A DNA stretch of 64,000 nt from Flectobacillus roseus (lineage in GTDB: Bacteria; Bacteroidota; Bacteroidia; Cytophagales; Spirosomataceae): assembly GCF_030056665.1 (NCBI RefSeq), contig NZ_JASHIG010000029.1; one strand, written 5' to 3'. The notes under the pieces were generated by a model that worked only from the letters and a program-made list of their open reading frames with translations, ran no database searches and was not told where the DNA came from. The position numbers and the translations under genes are program-made. Positions 35,338 to 44,204 of the stretch are shown piece after piece; the first letter of the stretch is position 1, and every line of letters begins with the position of its first letter.

Positions 35338-36597
35338 CTAAGCTTGGGAAGGTGGTTGTTTTTTAGCCGAAAATAAAAAAGAAAGCAATGTGGCAAAACC
35401 CATAATACAAGTGATAATTAAGAAAGCTAACTGATAGGAGTGAGTTTTATCGAAGATGAACCCTGTAAAAATCGGTCCACAAAATGCGCCAGCAGACTCA
35501 AACATATTTATAGTGCCATTGATTTTTCCTGCCGATTTTAGGCCAAAAGTTCGAATAGTTAGGACATTATACATCGAATAGATGCCGCCCCAACTCAAAG
35601 CCATTCCTGCGGTGGCCCAGTAAACTAGGTCTTTTTCCATAGTGGTAAATCCTAGCACTGAAACGGTCATCAACGTACAACAAAGCGTAAAAACGCAGTA
35701 AGTATTAAAATAATCTGATACAGAAGTGATAAGTAGTTTTCCTCCGAAGGCTACCCCAAAGTATAAGGTTAAGGCAAAAGTGGCATCTTTGGCGGTAAAA
35801 CCTAAATCAGTAATGTGCAAGAACAGATTGGCGACCACTCCTAACAAACCGTAAAAAGTAAGAAAGCCACAAAGGCATATCAGCCAAAAAGTGGGTGTTT
35901 GTAAGGCTTGCTCAAAGCTTAAACCTTCGGCTAAAGGTTCTGATAAATTGCCTCCAGCGGAATCAGATGCATCTTCACTACCAAATGCTTTGAGATTGAG
36001 TTCGGAAGGGGAACTTTTGATAAATAGAAAAATAAAAGCAAATAATATGAGGGGAAAAATGGCCAAATGTTGAAATGTACTTCTCCAGCCCCACAGTTCT
36101 AACCAATGATGAATAAGGTTTGGAAATACAAAACTGCCCAGACTCGTTCCTGCCAAGGTAATACCAAGCGCCAAGCCTTTGTGTTTATGAAACCAACTAG
36201 AAACCAGAATAATCGCCGACACAGACCCCGAAAGAGTGTATGCAACACCAAATAAAAAGTGAATGAAATAAGCCTCGAATTTCGTATGAATCAGGCTGTA
36301 AGAATATAATGCTATACTTAGGATTAAACTTCCTACCAATAGTAATCTTCTTACACGAAATTTATCTATCAATAACCCTGAAAAAAATATCAAAGCAAAA
36401 GCCGTGGCATTGGGTATTGAATCTCTCAATTTTAGCTCCGAACGCGACCATTGAAATTCATCCAACAACACTCTATCGAATACTGAAATGGTAGTTGACG
36501 TGAGACCATTGATTACTACCAAAATCAGCAAACCTGCAAAACAAATGAGAAAAGGGTAATATCGTTGAATCCACCAATGCTGTAAAAGATGTTTCAT
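35338..36597 (-). CDS. MFS transporter, monocarboxylate/oxalate-formate-like
   Basis: This 419-residue carrier has twelve predicted helices. It has the MFS loop motif after helix 2 (GLLIDKFRVRRLLL) and SSWFHKHKGLALGITLAGTSLG after helix 4, which is typical of the OxlT/monocarboxylate group. ATG 36597 is preferred to an in-frame GTG two codons earlier. A second carrier of the same type is encoded at 42896-44101. The substrate is unknown. It is divergent from the subtilase gene. Confidence 0.88.
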   Translation of the reverse strand: MKHLLQHWWIQRYYPFLICFAGLLILVVINGLTSTTISVFDRVLLDEFQWSRSELKLRDSIPNATAFALIFFSGLLIDKFRVRRLLLVGSLILSIALYSYSLIHTKFEAYFIHFLFGVAYTLSGSVSAIILVSSWFHKHKGLALGITLAGTSLGSFVFPNLIHHWLELWGWRSTFQHLAIFPLILFAFIFLFIKSSPSELNLKAFGSEDASDSAGGNLSEPLAEGLSFEQALQTPTFWLICLCGFLTFYGLLGVVANLFLHITDLGFTAKDATFALTLYFGVAFGGKLLITSVSDYFNTYCVFTLCCTLMTVSVLGFTTMEKDLVYWATAGMALSWGGIYSMYNVLTIRTFGLKSAGKINGTINMFESAGAFCGPIFTGFIFDKTHSYQLAFLIITCIMGFATLLSFLFSAKKQPPSQA

Positions 36598-36937
36598 GGG
36601 CACAAATTGAGCATGTTGAAATTTATTGTATATACATTAAATACAAAAAATGATATCTTCAAGTTCCTGAAATGCCGATTGCTCGATTTATTTAATACAG
36701 AACCTTCAAAATCTTGAGAATCGGATATATTTTCTTAGTTTTGCATAAAACTACCCTACTTATTTTGAGCACTTCTAGCTGTTTGTTATCGTCAAAATAC
36801 AAACACCGTGTTCGTATTAGTTTGGGAGCTGTTTGCGACGTTTGATAAAATACTTCTCTCGACCTTAGAATTTCGTTATCCAACCTTACTAAGCCGTTTT
36901 TAAGTAGTGCATCACAGACTCCATTAAGTACTAGTTT
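36598..36937. other. Divergent intergenic region, MFS/subtilase
   Basis: There is no credible gene: a reading frame on the minus strand at 36692-36883 overlaps the promoter and lacks protein character. It contains the candidate subtilase promoter at 36714-36743 and the palindrome TTTTGCATAAAA. Confidence 0.5.
36714..36743 (+). promoter_or_regulatory. Candidate subtilase promoter
   Basis: TTG (36714-36716), a 19-base spacer and TAGTTTTG (36736-36743) match the Bacteroidota -33/-7 pattern. The leader would be about 190 bases. Confidence 0.45.
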
Positions 36938-38560
36938 ATGATTAAATCTAAGATTGCCTTAACTGCTGCTATTTTCTTTTCAATAATAGGTTCTGCATCT
37001 GCGCAGTACCTCGATAACTCTTTCAATAAAGCTCCCGATAACTGGTTTAATTTGGATTTTCAGCAAGATGGTGTGCTGGGAATAAGTACAGAGCGTGCCT
37101 ACCGTGAAATTCTCAATAAAAAGAAATCTAAAACCGTTATAGTCGCCATTATCGATTCTGGGGTAGATACTAATCACGAGGATTTGAAAGACAATATTTG
37201 GGTCAATCCCAACGAGATTCCTAATAACGGAATAGATGATGACCACAATGGATTTGTCGATGATGTAAATGGATGGGATTTTTTGGGAAATGCCAAAGGT
37301 CAGGATCTTGAACGTGAGAATATGGAGCTCACGCGTGAGTATGTCCGCTTGAAAGCCAAATATGGTAGTTTTCGAGATAGAGATATTGCTGGTCTTTCGT
37401 CCAAACAAAAAGCTGAGTATGATATTTACAAAAAAGTAAAACTTAAATACGACGATAAAATAAAAGAACTTAATGAGCAGGGTGCATTTGTCATAAAGCT
37501 CTACAATAAGTTTGTGGAGGCCAAAAAAATTATTTTGGATTACACCGCTTCAGATCAAGTAGGAAATGCTGAACTAACCAGAATTGGCGTTACAGCGCCG
37601 GAAGAGGTGAAGGCAGCCAAAAGAATGTACGAGGTACTCGCTAAGGTCGGACAAGACGAGGCATCACTCAAGGAAGGTTTTGATTATTATGATGCACAAA
37701 TGAAGTTTGGCGTCAATATGAATTATAATGCTCGTCAAGAAATTATTGGTGATGATGTAAATAATATTGCTGATAGAAATTACGGAAACAACGAAGTAAA
37801 AGGCCCTGATGCTCGTCATGGTACACACGTAGCAGGAATCATTGCCGCCAATCGTCGTAATGCCTTGGGTATTCTGGGGGTTGCAAGCGATGTGAAATTG
37901 ATGATTTTGCGTGCTATACCTGAAGGCGATGAGCGAGACAAAGACGTTGCTAATGCTATTCGTTATGCGGTGGACAATGGCGCCAAAATTATCAATATGA
38001 GTTTTGGAAAGCCTTTTTCTCCCCAAAAATCTGCTGTGGACGAGGCTGTACGTTATGCAGAATCAAAAGATGTTTTATTAATTCATGCGGCGGGTAACGA
38101 AAATGAAAATATCGATATAAATGATAATTTTCCTTCAAAAAGATATTTGGATGGAAAAGTTGCTGAAAACTGGATTGAAGTAGGTGCTACTAGCTGGCTT
38201 CAACCGCCAAGTGCCATTGCTGAATTTTCAAATTATGGAGGAAAAACCGTAGATGTTTTTGCCCCTGGTGTTGATTTAAAATCAACAGTGGTAGGTTCCA
38301 AATACGAAGATTTGAGTGGTACAAGTATGGCTGCGCCAGTGGTAACTGGTTTGGCCGCCGTGATTAAAAGTTATTATCCTGAACTTTCTTCAAAACAAAT
38401 CAAGAAAGTAATCCTACAATCGGCAACAAAAATGCCTCATACCAAAGTAACTCAGCCCGGTACAAGCGATTTGGTTGAGTTTAGTAAACTATCCATTACC
38501 GGTGGCGTAGTAAACGCTTATAATGCTATTCGTTTGCTGGAAGATGGTCATCAGCCTTAG
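36938..38560 (+). CDS. Secreted S8 subtilisin-like serine protease with long insertion
   Basis: This 540-residue protease has a signal peptide (1-22, SASAQ) and the intact catalytic triad: D73 in IIDSGVDTNHEDL, H294 in DARHGTHVAG and S463 in LSGTSMAAP. The oxyanion asparagine lies in HAAGNEN. About 160 residues of charged, mostly helical sequence (about 120-280) separate Asp from His, far more than in ordinary subtilases. It has no Por-secretion C-terminal domain, so it is probably periplasmic. It stands 137 bases ahead of the XRE gene. Confidence 0.93.
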   Translation: MIKSKIALTAAIFFSIIGSASAQYLDNSFNKAPDNWFNLDFQQDGVLGISTERAYREILNKKKSKTVIVAIIDSGVDTNHEDLKDNIWVNPNEIPNNGIDDDHNGFVDDVNGWDFLGNAKGQDLERENMELTREYVRLKAKYGSFRDRDIAGLSSKQKAEYDIYKKVKLKYDDKIKELNEQGAFVIKLYNKFVEAKKIILDYTASDQVGNAELTRIGVTAPEEVKAAKRMYEVLAKVGQDEASLKEGFDYYDAQMKFGVNMNYNARQEIIGDDVNNIADRNYGNNEVKGPDARHGTHVAGIIAANRRNALGILGVASDVKLMILRAIPEGDERDKDVANAIRYAVDNGAKIINMSFGKPFSPQKSAVDEAVRYAESKDVLLIHAAGNENENIDINDNFPSKRYLDGKVAENWIEVGATSWLQPPSAIAEFSNYGGKTVDVFAPGVDLKSTVVGSKYEDLSGTSMAAPVVTGLAAVIKSYYPELSSKQIKKVILQSATKMPHTKVTQPGTSDLVEFSKLSITGGVVNAYNAIRLLEDGHQP

Positions 38561-38697
38561 AATGAGCTTTAGCTAAATCACACGTTTTTTAAGGGATAAA
38601 AGGGCAATTACTGGAATTTTTTCGAATAATATCGTAAATTTCCATCAAAAGTATTTATCTCAAGGAAACGGCTTATTCGTGCAGAAAGGAAAAAATC

Positions 38698-39780
38698 ATG
38701 TCGATTGTAAGTAACAATATCAAATATCTTCGTAGACTCAACGGTCTTACTCAGGAGCAATTTGCTCGTCGAATAGGAATTAAGCGTTCTTTATTGGGTG
38801 CTTATGAGGAGGCTCGTGCCAATCCGAATTTGGAAAACCTCAAAATGATTGCTCAGGTATTTGGTACATCAGTTGATGCACTCATTAAAACAGATATTCG
38901 CAAGATTAGAGATACGCCAGGTATTGCTGGTATGTCGTCGGGTGCTACAAATCCCTACAAAACGGCTGCTCCTCCCAATGACTCTGAGCCAAGTTCGATT
39001 GGTGCACTTATTGCCAACACCTTTCCGACAAGTACTTCCTCTGTTAATCCAATTCAGAGTTTTTATCAAGGTAGTCCTACGGTAACGCCTACCGAGTCTC
39101 AGGTTGTTATTCCATCATTGCCGATTCAACAGGTAGTCGAAAAATATTATCGTACTGAAAACCAAGTAAATTTGGTTTCACAGAGAGTTGTTCCGAAAAA
39201 ATATCACTCTGTAGAAGGGGACAAGCAGTTTGTCAATTCTATTGCCCCATCTGTTTCAATACCTGTTCCACGAACAAACACCCACGCAGAGTCGCCCAAA
39301 TCACCTACTTTGGCTGGAGCTATTCGACTGGTTACCAGACAGGCTGGAAAAGATTATGCTGCGAATTGTCAACGACAGGAGTTTTTAGGGGCGCTACCTA
39401 GTATGCTTTTACCAAATATACCGTCAAATAATTGCCGTGCATTTGAGTCAGGAGATGATTTTGTGTTGGACAACTCGATTATTATCGGAAGTCAAATCAA
39501 AGATTGGTCAGACATAAAGGACGGTCAGCATTACATCATTGTTTCTTCTCAAAACGGTATTTTATACCGACGTGTCTACAGTCAGGCAAAAATTAAAGGT
39601 ACCTTATTGTTGAGTTCAGACAAAGCTAATATTTCGAGTAAAGAAGTGAGCCTGAAAGATATTCAAGAAATTTGGGAGTGCTTGGCTTTTGTCAGTTACC
39701 AAATGCCTGAACCACAACCTTCCTTAGAACGTATAAAGGATTTAGTTGAGGATTTGAAAACTGAATTAGGAAGAATTTAG
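38698..39780 (+). CDS. XRE-family regulator with S24-like C-terminal domain
   Basis: This 360-residue protein has an N-terminal Cro/CI helix-turn-helix (NIKYLRRLNGLTQEQFARRI, about 7-62), then a long Pro/Ser/Thr-rich linker (about 70-210) and a C-terminal beta-rich domain (about 250-335) placed like the S24/LexA peptidase fold. Where S24 peptidases have GDSM, this protein has ESGDDFVLDNS, and the partner lysine is not obvious, so self-cleavage is doubtful. Regulators of this plan are frequent in Cytophagales chromosomes and are not evidence for a prophage. The target is unknown. Confidence 0.82.
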   Translation: MSIVSNNIKYLRRLNGLTQEQFARRIGIKRSLLGAYEEARANPNLENLKMIAQVFGTSVDALIKTDIRKIRDTPGIAGMSSGATNPYKTAAPPNDSEPSSIGALIANTFPTSTSSVNPIQSFYQGSPTVTPTESQVVIPSLPIQQVVEKYYRTENQVNLVSQRVVPKKYHSVEGDKQFVNSIAPSVSIPVPRTNTHAESPKSPTLAGAIRLVTRQAGKDYAANCQRQEFLGALPSMLLPNIPSNNCRAFESGDDFVLDNSIIIGSQIKDWSDIKDGQHYIIVSSQNGILYRRVYSQAKIKGTLLLSSDKANISSKEVSLKDIQEIWECLAFVSYQMPEPQPSLERIKDLVEDLKTELGRI

Positions 39781-39817
39781 AACAAAGTAAGGATATAAAG
39801 ATTTTTCAAAAAAATCG

Positions 39818-39850
39818 AAAATAGCTCGGCCAAACGGTTGGGCTATTTTT
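39818..39850. terminator. Bidirectional terminator XRE/LuxR
   Basis: AAAATAGCTCGGCC (39818-39831) pairs with GGTTGGGCTATTTT (39836-39849) through two G-U pairs, loop AAAC, T-run after. It overlaps the stop codon of the LuxR gene by a base or two. Confidence 0.8.
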
Positions 39851-40631
39851 ATATCATTTTGAGTGTTTTTAATAAATGCAAAGCCTCACTAGTGTCTTGC
39901 ATTTTTAATTTTTGAAGAATATTCTGACGATGTTTATATACTGTGGTCAGCGCAATATTTAAAAGCTCCGAGATTTCCTCACTTTGTAGCCCTTTACCCA
40001 TAAATCTGGCTATTTCAAGTTCTCGTGTGGTAAGGAGTTGAAGCTCCGTACAAACATTGGTAAGCTGATCTATCTCGATAAGCATTTCCTTTGAAGAGCC
40101 AGTCAAAAAGAGATGTTGTTTGCCATCTCTTTTGACATTGCTTATATTGGAAATACATGAGAGAAAATATTGTACTTTGCTATTTTTATCGAGTGTTAAA
40201 ATGCTATTTTCCTGACATATTCGCCTGATATGACCATCGTTACCTACGAGTTCATAATCATAAATTGCTCTGAAATTATGAAGTTGATTTTCGGGAATAC
40301 TCGTAAGATAAGTATTCATATGTTTCATCAGCAAACACAAACCTGTGAAGCTTGACGAAACCAAATGGGAGAGAAAATTCTCTGGACCCATTTTTTTGAG
40401 AAGTTCATTTGACCATCCGCAAACTTTTTGTAATTCCCCCAATAATAAGCCATACTCATTGCTATCTGGACTCCAAATGACTAGTCCCAGTTGTTGAATT
40501 TTGAGTACCTCATTAAGCAATGCATTATTCAAATTAAAATAACTTCCCTTCAAGGCTTCAGAACTCTCCAGAGTGGGTTGCCAAAAACTATTAATTTGCG
40601 TGGTATTAAGGGTAAAGGTTGTACTTTTCAT
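39849..40631 (-). CDS. LuxR-type transcriptional regulator
   Basis: This 260-residue protein has a C-terminal LuxR/GerE helix-turn-helix (LTTRELEIARFMGKGLQSEE...TTVYKHRQNILQKLKM, about 195-255). The N-terminal part (about 1-185) looks like a PAS-like sensor fold (VIWSPDSNEYGLLL, RAIYDYELVGNDGHIRRI, VQYFLSCISNI) without a receiver aspartate. ATG 40631 is preferred because a 15-bp inverted repeat lies 11 bases upstream; the longer reading to 40676 would run through it. Autoregulation is inferred from that repeat. Confidence 0.82.
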   Translation of the reverse strand: MKSTTFTLNTTQINSFWQPTLESSEALKGSYFNLNNALLNEVLKIQQLGLVIWSPDSNEYGLLLGELQKVCGWSNELLKKMGPENFLSHLVSSSFTGLCLLMKHMNTYLTSIPENQLHNFRAIYDYELVGNDGHIRRICQENSILTLDKNSKVQYFLSCISNISNVKRDGKQHLFLTGSSKEMLIEIDQLTNVCTELQLLTTRELEIARFMGKGLQSEEISELLNIALTTVYKHRQNILQKLKMQDTSEALHLLKTLKMI

Positions 40632-40641
40632 GGTGTGAAAG

Positions 40642-40681
40642 TTGTATATATCGATAGTTGGTATCGATATATACAAATATA
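40642..40681 (-). promoter_or_regulatory. Perfect 15-bp inverted repeat overlapping a -7 box
   Basis: TTGTATATATCGATA (40642-40656) and TATCGATATATACAA (40662-40676) are perfect inverted copies with a GTTGG spacer. On the minus strand TATATTTG (40674-40681) fits the -7 consensus and overlaps the outer end of the repeat. The repeat would cover the transcription start of the LuxR gene, a typical place for a repressor operator; it could also act as an mRNA hairpin. Confidence 0.65.
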
Positions 40682-40750
40682 CCTCGCAACCTTATCAGTA
40701 AAAATACCACATTTGCGGTATAATTTATCTTAAATATGGATTCATTTGGT

Positions 40751-41281
40751 TTATGACTTAGGTCTAAATTCTTTCATGACCTCCTGATTACATACCAAAA
40801 AAGGACCCTCTATCAAATCTATGCAATAAGGAACTGCGGGGAATACAGCATCCAAGCATTGGCGGATAGCCTTTGGTTTGCCAGGTAAGTTGATAATGAG
40901 CGATTTCCCTCTGATTCCAGCTGTTTGTCTGGAAAGAATAGCCGTAGGAACATATTTTAGACTTTCAGTACGCATTAGTTCGCCAAAACCCGGCATCATT
41001 TTTTCACAAACAGCCTCGGTTGCCTCCGGAGTTACATCTCTTTTGGCAGGTCCTGTACCGCCAGTCGTTACAATTAAGCAACAACCTTCAGTATCTGACA
41101 TATATTTTAACGTTTCTGAAATAAGGTCTTGTTCGTCAGGAATGACCTTGTAAACAGTCTCAAATTCAGAAACCAGATATTCTTTTAATGTTTCGACAAC
41201 GGCTTTTCCTGGAATATCTTCATAAATACCTGCACTTGCACGGTCTGAAACATTGATTACGCCAATTTTGATTGGTTCCAT
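40751..41281 (-). CDS. mog: Molybdopterin adenylyltransferase (MogA/MoaB type)
   Basis: This 176-residue protein adenylates molybdopterin before molybdenum insertion. Motifs are GVINVSDRASAGIYED, the TTGGTGPAKRDVTPEAT nucleotide loop and LIINLPGKPKAIRQCLDAV, all typical of the MogA fold. ATG 41281 (MEPIKIG) begins the domain; 24 further residues upstream in frame look non-coding. No other molybdenum cofactor gene is nearby. Confidence 0.92.
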   Translation of the reverse strand: MEPIKIGVINVSDRASAGIYEDIPGKAVVETLKEYLVSEFETVYKVIPDEQDLISETLKYMSDTEGCCLIVTTGGTGPAKRDVTPEATEAVCEKMMPGFGELMRTESLKYVPTAILSRQTAGIRGKSLIINLPGKPKAIRQCLDAVFPAVPYCIDLIEGPFLVCNQEVMKEFRPKS

Positions 41282-41380
41282 GAGTATAAAGTAATGTTTT
41301 AAAAGATAATGTATGGTTATTGAAGCTGGCTTATGTATTTTTGATGTATACAATTTCCTTTACATTCAACAACCAGAAAT

Positions 41381-41500
41381 ATGTTATATCTGCAATCAAA
41401 GTTACCAGATGGCTTGGAAAAAATCATGACATTTGTGTTTTTCGGTCTGATTCTTTTGGGTTTATATTTTGCAATGAAAAAGTTTAATAAGAATCATTAG
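41381..41500 (+). CDS. Small single-pass membrane protein (39 residues)
   Basis: This short reading frame begins ATG at 41381 after an A-rich stretch and ends TAG at 41500. It encodes MLYLQSKLPDGLEKI, then a hydrophobic segment (about 17-31, MTFVFFGLILLGLYF) and the basic end KKFNKNH. The layout of one helix flanked by positive charges is that of a real small membrane protein. It is divergent from mog and followed at 41568 by a strong terminator that otherwise would have no plus-strand gene to serve. Function unknown. Confidence 0.55.
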   Translation: MLYLQSKLPDGLEKIMTFVFFGLILLGLYFAMKKFNKNH

Positions 41501-41567
41501 ACGATATGTCTTGAGTTTTAAATTTTGTAAGAAGCTGCAAGCATGCTCTGAAATAGCCTATCAAACT

Positions 41568-41607
41568 AAAAAGTCCTCCGTCCAATTATTTGAACGGAGG
41601 ACTTTTT
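41568..41607. terminator. Bidirectional intrinsic terminator
   Basis: AAAAAGTCCTCCGT (41568-41581) pairs perfectly with ACGGAGGACTTTTT (41594-41607). It ends the TetR gene (minus) and, on the plus strand, the 39-residue gene. Confidence 0.88.
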
Positions 41608-41608
41608 A

Positions 41609-42190
41609 TTATTGCTTTTTGATACCATCCCAACAAGTAAAAAAGGCTAGCTCTAGGTCTGAGCTTGTCAGTTGGAATTCTCCTGATAGCTGTAATTTGA
41701 TCAGAGAGCCAACGCTTCCCATCACGAACGAAATCATAATTTTGGGAGGGATATCTCTAACTGCTTGCGTAAAAACTGCTTTTCGTAAAAAGTCGTATAT
41801 AGGCTGTTCTAGTTTAGTTAAATCTGTTTTAGGAATTTGTTGTAAAAATGGAGAGTTAGAAAACTGCTCCAAGAAGTAAAATTCTTTAGGGTTTTTAGTA
41901 AAGTAATGAAAATTTTGAAGGTAAAACGCCCGAATCCTATCCCTGTAATTTTTGGAAGCATCATCGTTTTTGAGTAGTTGAGTGGTCGTTCTTTCTTTCA
42001 AACTTACGTACAACGCACAAATTAATTCATCTTTACTCTTAAAATAGTGGTAAATGGTCCCTGCTGCTACATTGGCCTGCTTGGCCACTTCAGACATAGG
42101 GGAGCTATGAAAACCATGCTTAGATATTAGCTCAAGGGTTGCGTTCAAAATAGCTTCTTTTTTATCAAATTCTTTGGTAATGTTTGTCAT
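41609..42190 (-). CDS. TetR-family transcriptional repressor
   Basis: This 193-residue regulator has an N-terminal TetR helix-turn-helix (ILNATLELISKHGFHSSPMS...VAAGTIYHYFKSKDEL, about 12-58) and a variable helical C-terminal ligand domain. The adjacent divergent genes (carboxypeptidase-regulatory-like protein, MFS carrier, aldehyde dehydrogenase homologue) are the likeliest targets, but no operator palindrome was identified in the 269-base gap. Confidence 0.9.
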   Translation of the reverse strand: MTNITKEFDKKEAILNATLELISKHGFHSSPMSEVAKQANVAAGTIYHYFKSKDELICALYVSLKERTTTQLLKNDDASKNYRDRIRAFYLQNFHYFTKNPKEFYFLEQFSNSPFLQQIPKTDLTKLEQPIYDFLRKAVFTQAVRDIPPKIMISFVMGSVGSLIKLQLSGEFQLTSSDLELAFFTCWDGIKKQ

Positions 42191-42459
42191 CGTTACTTAG
42201 TTCACGCTTGTTTTATCAAAATGTCCCACAAATGTTAATTTCTGTCTTAAATTGGCGTAGAGCTGGTTTGAAGGAATCAACTATTTGTAAAACAGTTGAT
42301 TAATAGACATTTGTTGAGCGAGAGAAGACCCAAACTAGGCTTTGGCTCATCCAACAAAGTAAGTTATATATACAATGGATTCGAATTATTCTTTCTAAAT
42401 TGGCTACTTTCGCCTTAATGACTGTTAATTTTACAATAAGTTTCAAAATATTTAGTCTT

Positions 42460-42855
42460 ATGAAAAAACTCCTACTACTATTTTCATTCCTTTGTCTTGC
42501 GAGTTCTGGTTTTGGTCAAAAAATCTTAACAGGTCGTATTTTAGACGGAGATACCCAACAACCAATTCAAGGGGTAAATATTACCGTTAAAGGTGGTACC
42601 GAACGTGCGACACTTTCGGATATCAAAGGAAAATTTAGCCTTCGTACCGAAAATAGCTCAAACATTTTGGTGGTTGAAATCGAGGACTATGAGCCATTAA
42701 AAATTAAGTTAAATACAAATTCTCAAAATTTAACAATTTTATTGACATCATCGAACGAAGATTCAAACGGTTTACGCTCTGTAGGCTTCCATAATTCAAA
42801 AATGTTGCCAAAACGTAAAGATTTGCCTACTTTTTATGCCAAGGTGATGGACTAA
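42460..42855 (+). CDS. Secreted carboxypeptidase-regulatory-like domain protein
   Basis: This 131-residue protein has a signal peptide (about 1-20) and one CarboxypepD_reg-like beta-sandwich (ILTGRILDGDTQQPIQGVNI ... GTERATLSDIKGKFSL). This is the domain found at the N-terminus of SusC-type transporters and of many Bacteroidota surface proteins, here on its own. ATG 42460 begins the signal peptide. It lies 40 bases before an MFS gene and may be in the same operon. Confidence 0.85.
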   Translation: MKKLLLLFSFLCLASSGFGQKILTGRILDGDTQQPIQGVNITVKGGTERATLSDIKGKFSLRTENSSNILVVEIEDYEPLKIKLNTNSQNLTILLTSSNEDSNGLRSVGFHNSKMLPKRKDLPTFYAKVMD

Positions 42856-42895
42856 TTTTGAAAAAAATATTAATTGATTTAAGTTTTTTACAGGA

Positions 42896-44101
42896 ATGAA
42901 CAAATTCTATCGTGGGTGGAGGGTTTTATTGGGTTTGTCTTTGATGTATATCGGTTCAAACGGATTTGGTATTTATACATTACCGCTGTTTTACCCAAGT
43001 ATCTCTCAGGAACTAGCCCTTACCAAAGGTGTCATTACACAGGCTCCGAGTAACATGTATCTGGTATTGGCCTTTTGTTCGCCTTTTTGTGGATGGTTAT
43101 TGGATAGATTTGCTCCTAGAATTATACTCGGTGTCGCAGCCAGTATAATGTCTGTATTATTTGTATCATTTGCCTTCATTAATACTTTTGAACAGTTAAA
43201 ATGGTACTACGTGTTCTTTGGAGTAGCGTTAAGTCTAGGAGGAGTAATTCCGAGTGTATATTTGATTAGTCGCTGGTTCGATAAACATAGAGGTATTGCC
43301 TTAGGGTTGTTTTTGAATGCTTCTAGTTTTGGTGCCACCATATTGAGCAAACCTGCGGGCTACTTTTTAGCCTCTGGAGGGTGGCGTACCGCAGTGACGT
43401 ATGTGGGTATTCCTGTGGTTGGCATTATTATTTTGGCACAGTTGCTCTTAAAAAATCGTCCTGAGGAAGAGGAATTTCAGGGTGAAGTAATGCCTCAGAA
43501 AAATTCTACTAAGGATTTTACCTTATCTGAAGCACTGCGCCAACCAACATTTTATACCTTACTGATTGCTACTGGAGCATTGTGGTTTTGCATAAATGGT
43601 ATTTTATTCAATAAGGATTTATTTTTATCCGACCTTCAACTAACACTATCGCAAACGGCAAGTTTCGCTTCGTCATTTTTCTTTTGTAGTATTATTGGAA
43701 AAATCGTATTTGGATTGGTCAGTGACAAAATTCGAAAAAATGATGCAATGCTTGGGTCGATTGTTGTGTTGGGCTTGGGCATATTGCTTTTAAAAACTTG
43801 TTTGACGCATGTTTCATGGCTGACCATGGCAGCCATTGTGTTGGGCGTAGGCTACTCGGGAGCTTTTACGATGATACAACTTCTCATTGCTGAGCACTAT
43901 GCTGGCAAATCGTATGGCCTAATTTTAGGTGTCTTTACTATGATAGACACATTGGCTGGAAGCATTGGCATCAGAACTATCGGACAGCTTCGTGCGTCAA
44001 CGGGTTCGTACAATACTTCTTTTGAAGTCATGTTAGCTTTGTGTATTATCGCTGTAGTGTTGGTTGTTTTTTCGAGAAAAAAAGAAAGTTTAATTTCATA
44101 G
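42896..44101 (+). CDS. MFS transporter, monocarboxylate/oxalate-formate-like
   Basis: This 401-residue twelve-helix carrier has FCGWLLDRFAPRIILG after helix 2 and LISRWFDKHRGIALGLFLNA after helix 4, similar in plan to the carrier encoded at 35338-36597. The substrate is unknown; neighbours suggest a small organic acid or similar. It is between the carboxypeptidase-regulatory-like gene and the aldehyde dehydrogenase homologue. An AGATTTTC/GAAAATCT hairpin (44100-44122) follows the stop codon without a T-run. Confidence 0.9.
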   Translation: MNKFYRGWRVLLGLSLMYIGSNGFGIYTLPLFYPSISQELALTKGVITQAPSNMYLVLAFCSPFCGWLLDRFAPRIILGVAASIMSVLFVSFAFINTFEQLKWYYVFFGVALSLGGVIPSVYLISRWFDKHRGIALGLFLNASSFGATILSKPAGYFLASGGWRTAVTYVGIPVVGIIILAQLLLKNRPEEEEFQGEVMPQKNSTKDFTLSEALRQPTFYTLLIATGALWFCINGILFNKDLFLSDLQLTLSQTASFASSFFFCSIIGKIVFGLVSDKIRKNDAMLGSIVVLGLGILLLKTCLTHVSWLTMAAIVLGVGYSGAFTMIQLLIAEHYAGKSYGLILGVFTMIDTLAGSIGIRTIGQLRASTGSYNTSFEVMLALCIIAVVLVVFSRKKESLIS

Positions 44102-44204
44102 ATTTTCTCAAGAGGAAAATCTAAATAGTTAATTTTGTCAGAAGACTGTGACGAAGCAACCGCTTAGTTTTGTCCAGAAGCCCAATTTTTAGCATAGTAA
44201 TTTT

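Noticed and set aside
36692..36883. 63-residue frame in the divergent MFS/subtilase gap
   Set aside because: It overlaps a good promoter candidate and lacks protein character.
36980..37408. 142-residue frame antisense to the subtilase
   Set aside because: It overlaps the protease coding region, which has all catalytic motifs; the antisense frame is low-complexity Ile/Thr-rich.
38698..39780. Prophage repressor
   Set aside because: There is no phage structural, integrase or lysis gene nearby; such XRE/S24-like regulators are common on Bacteroidota chromosomes.
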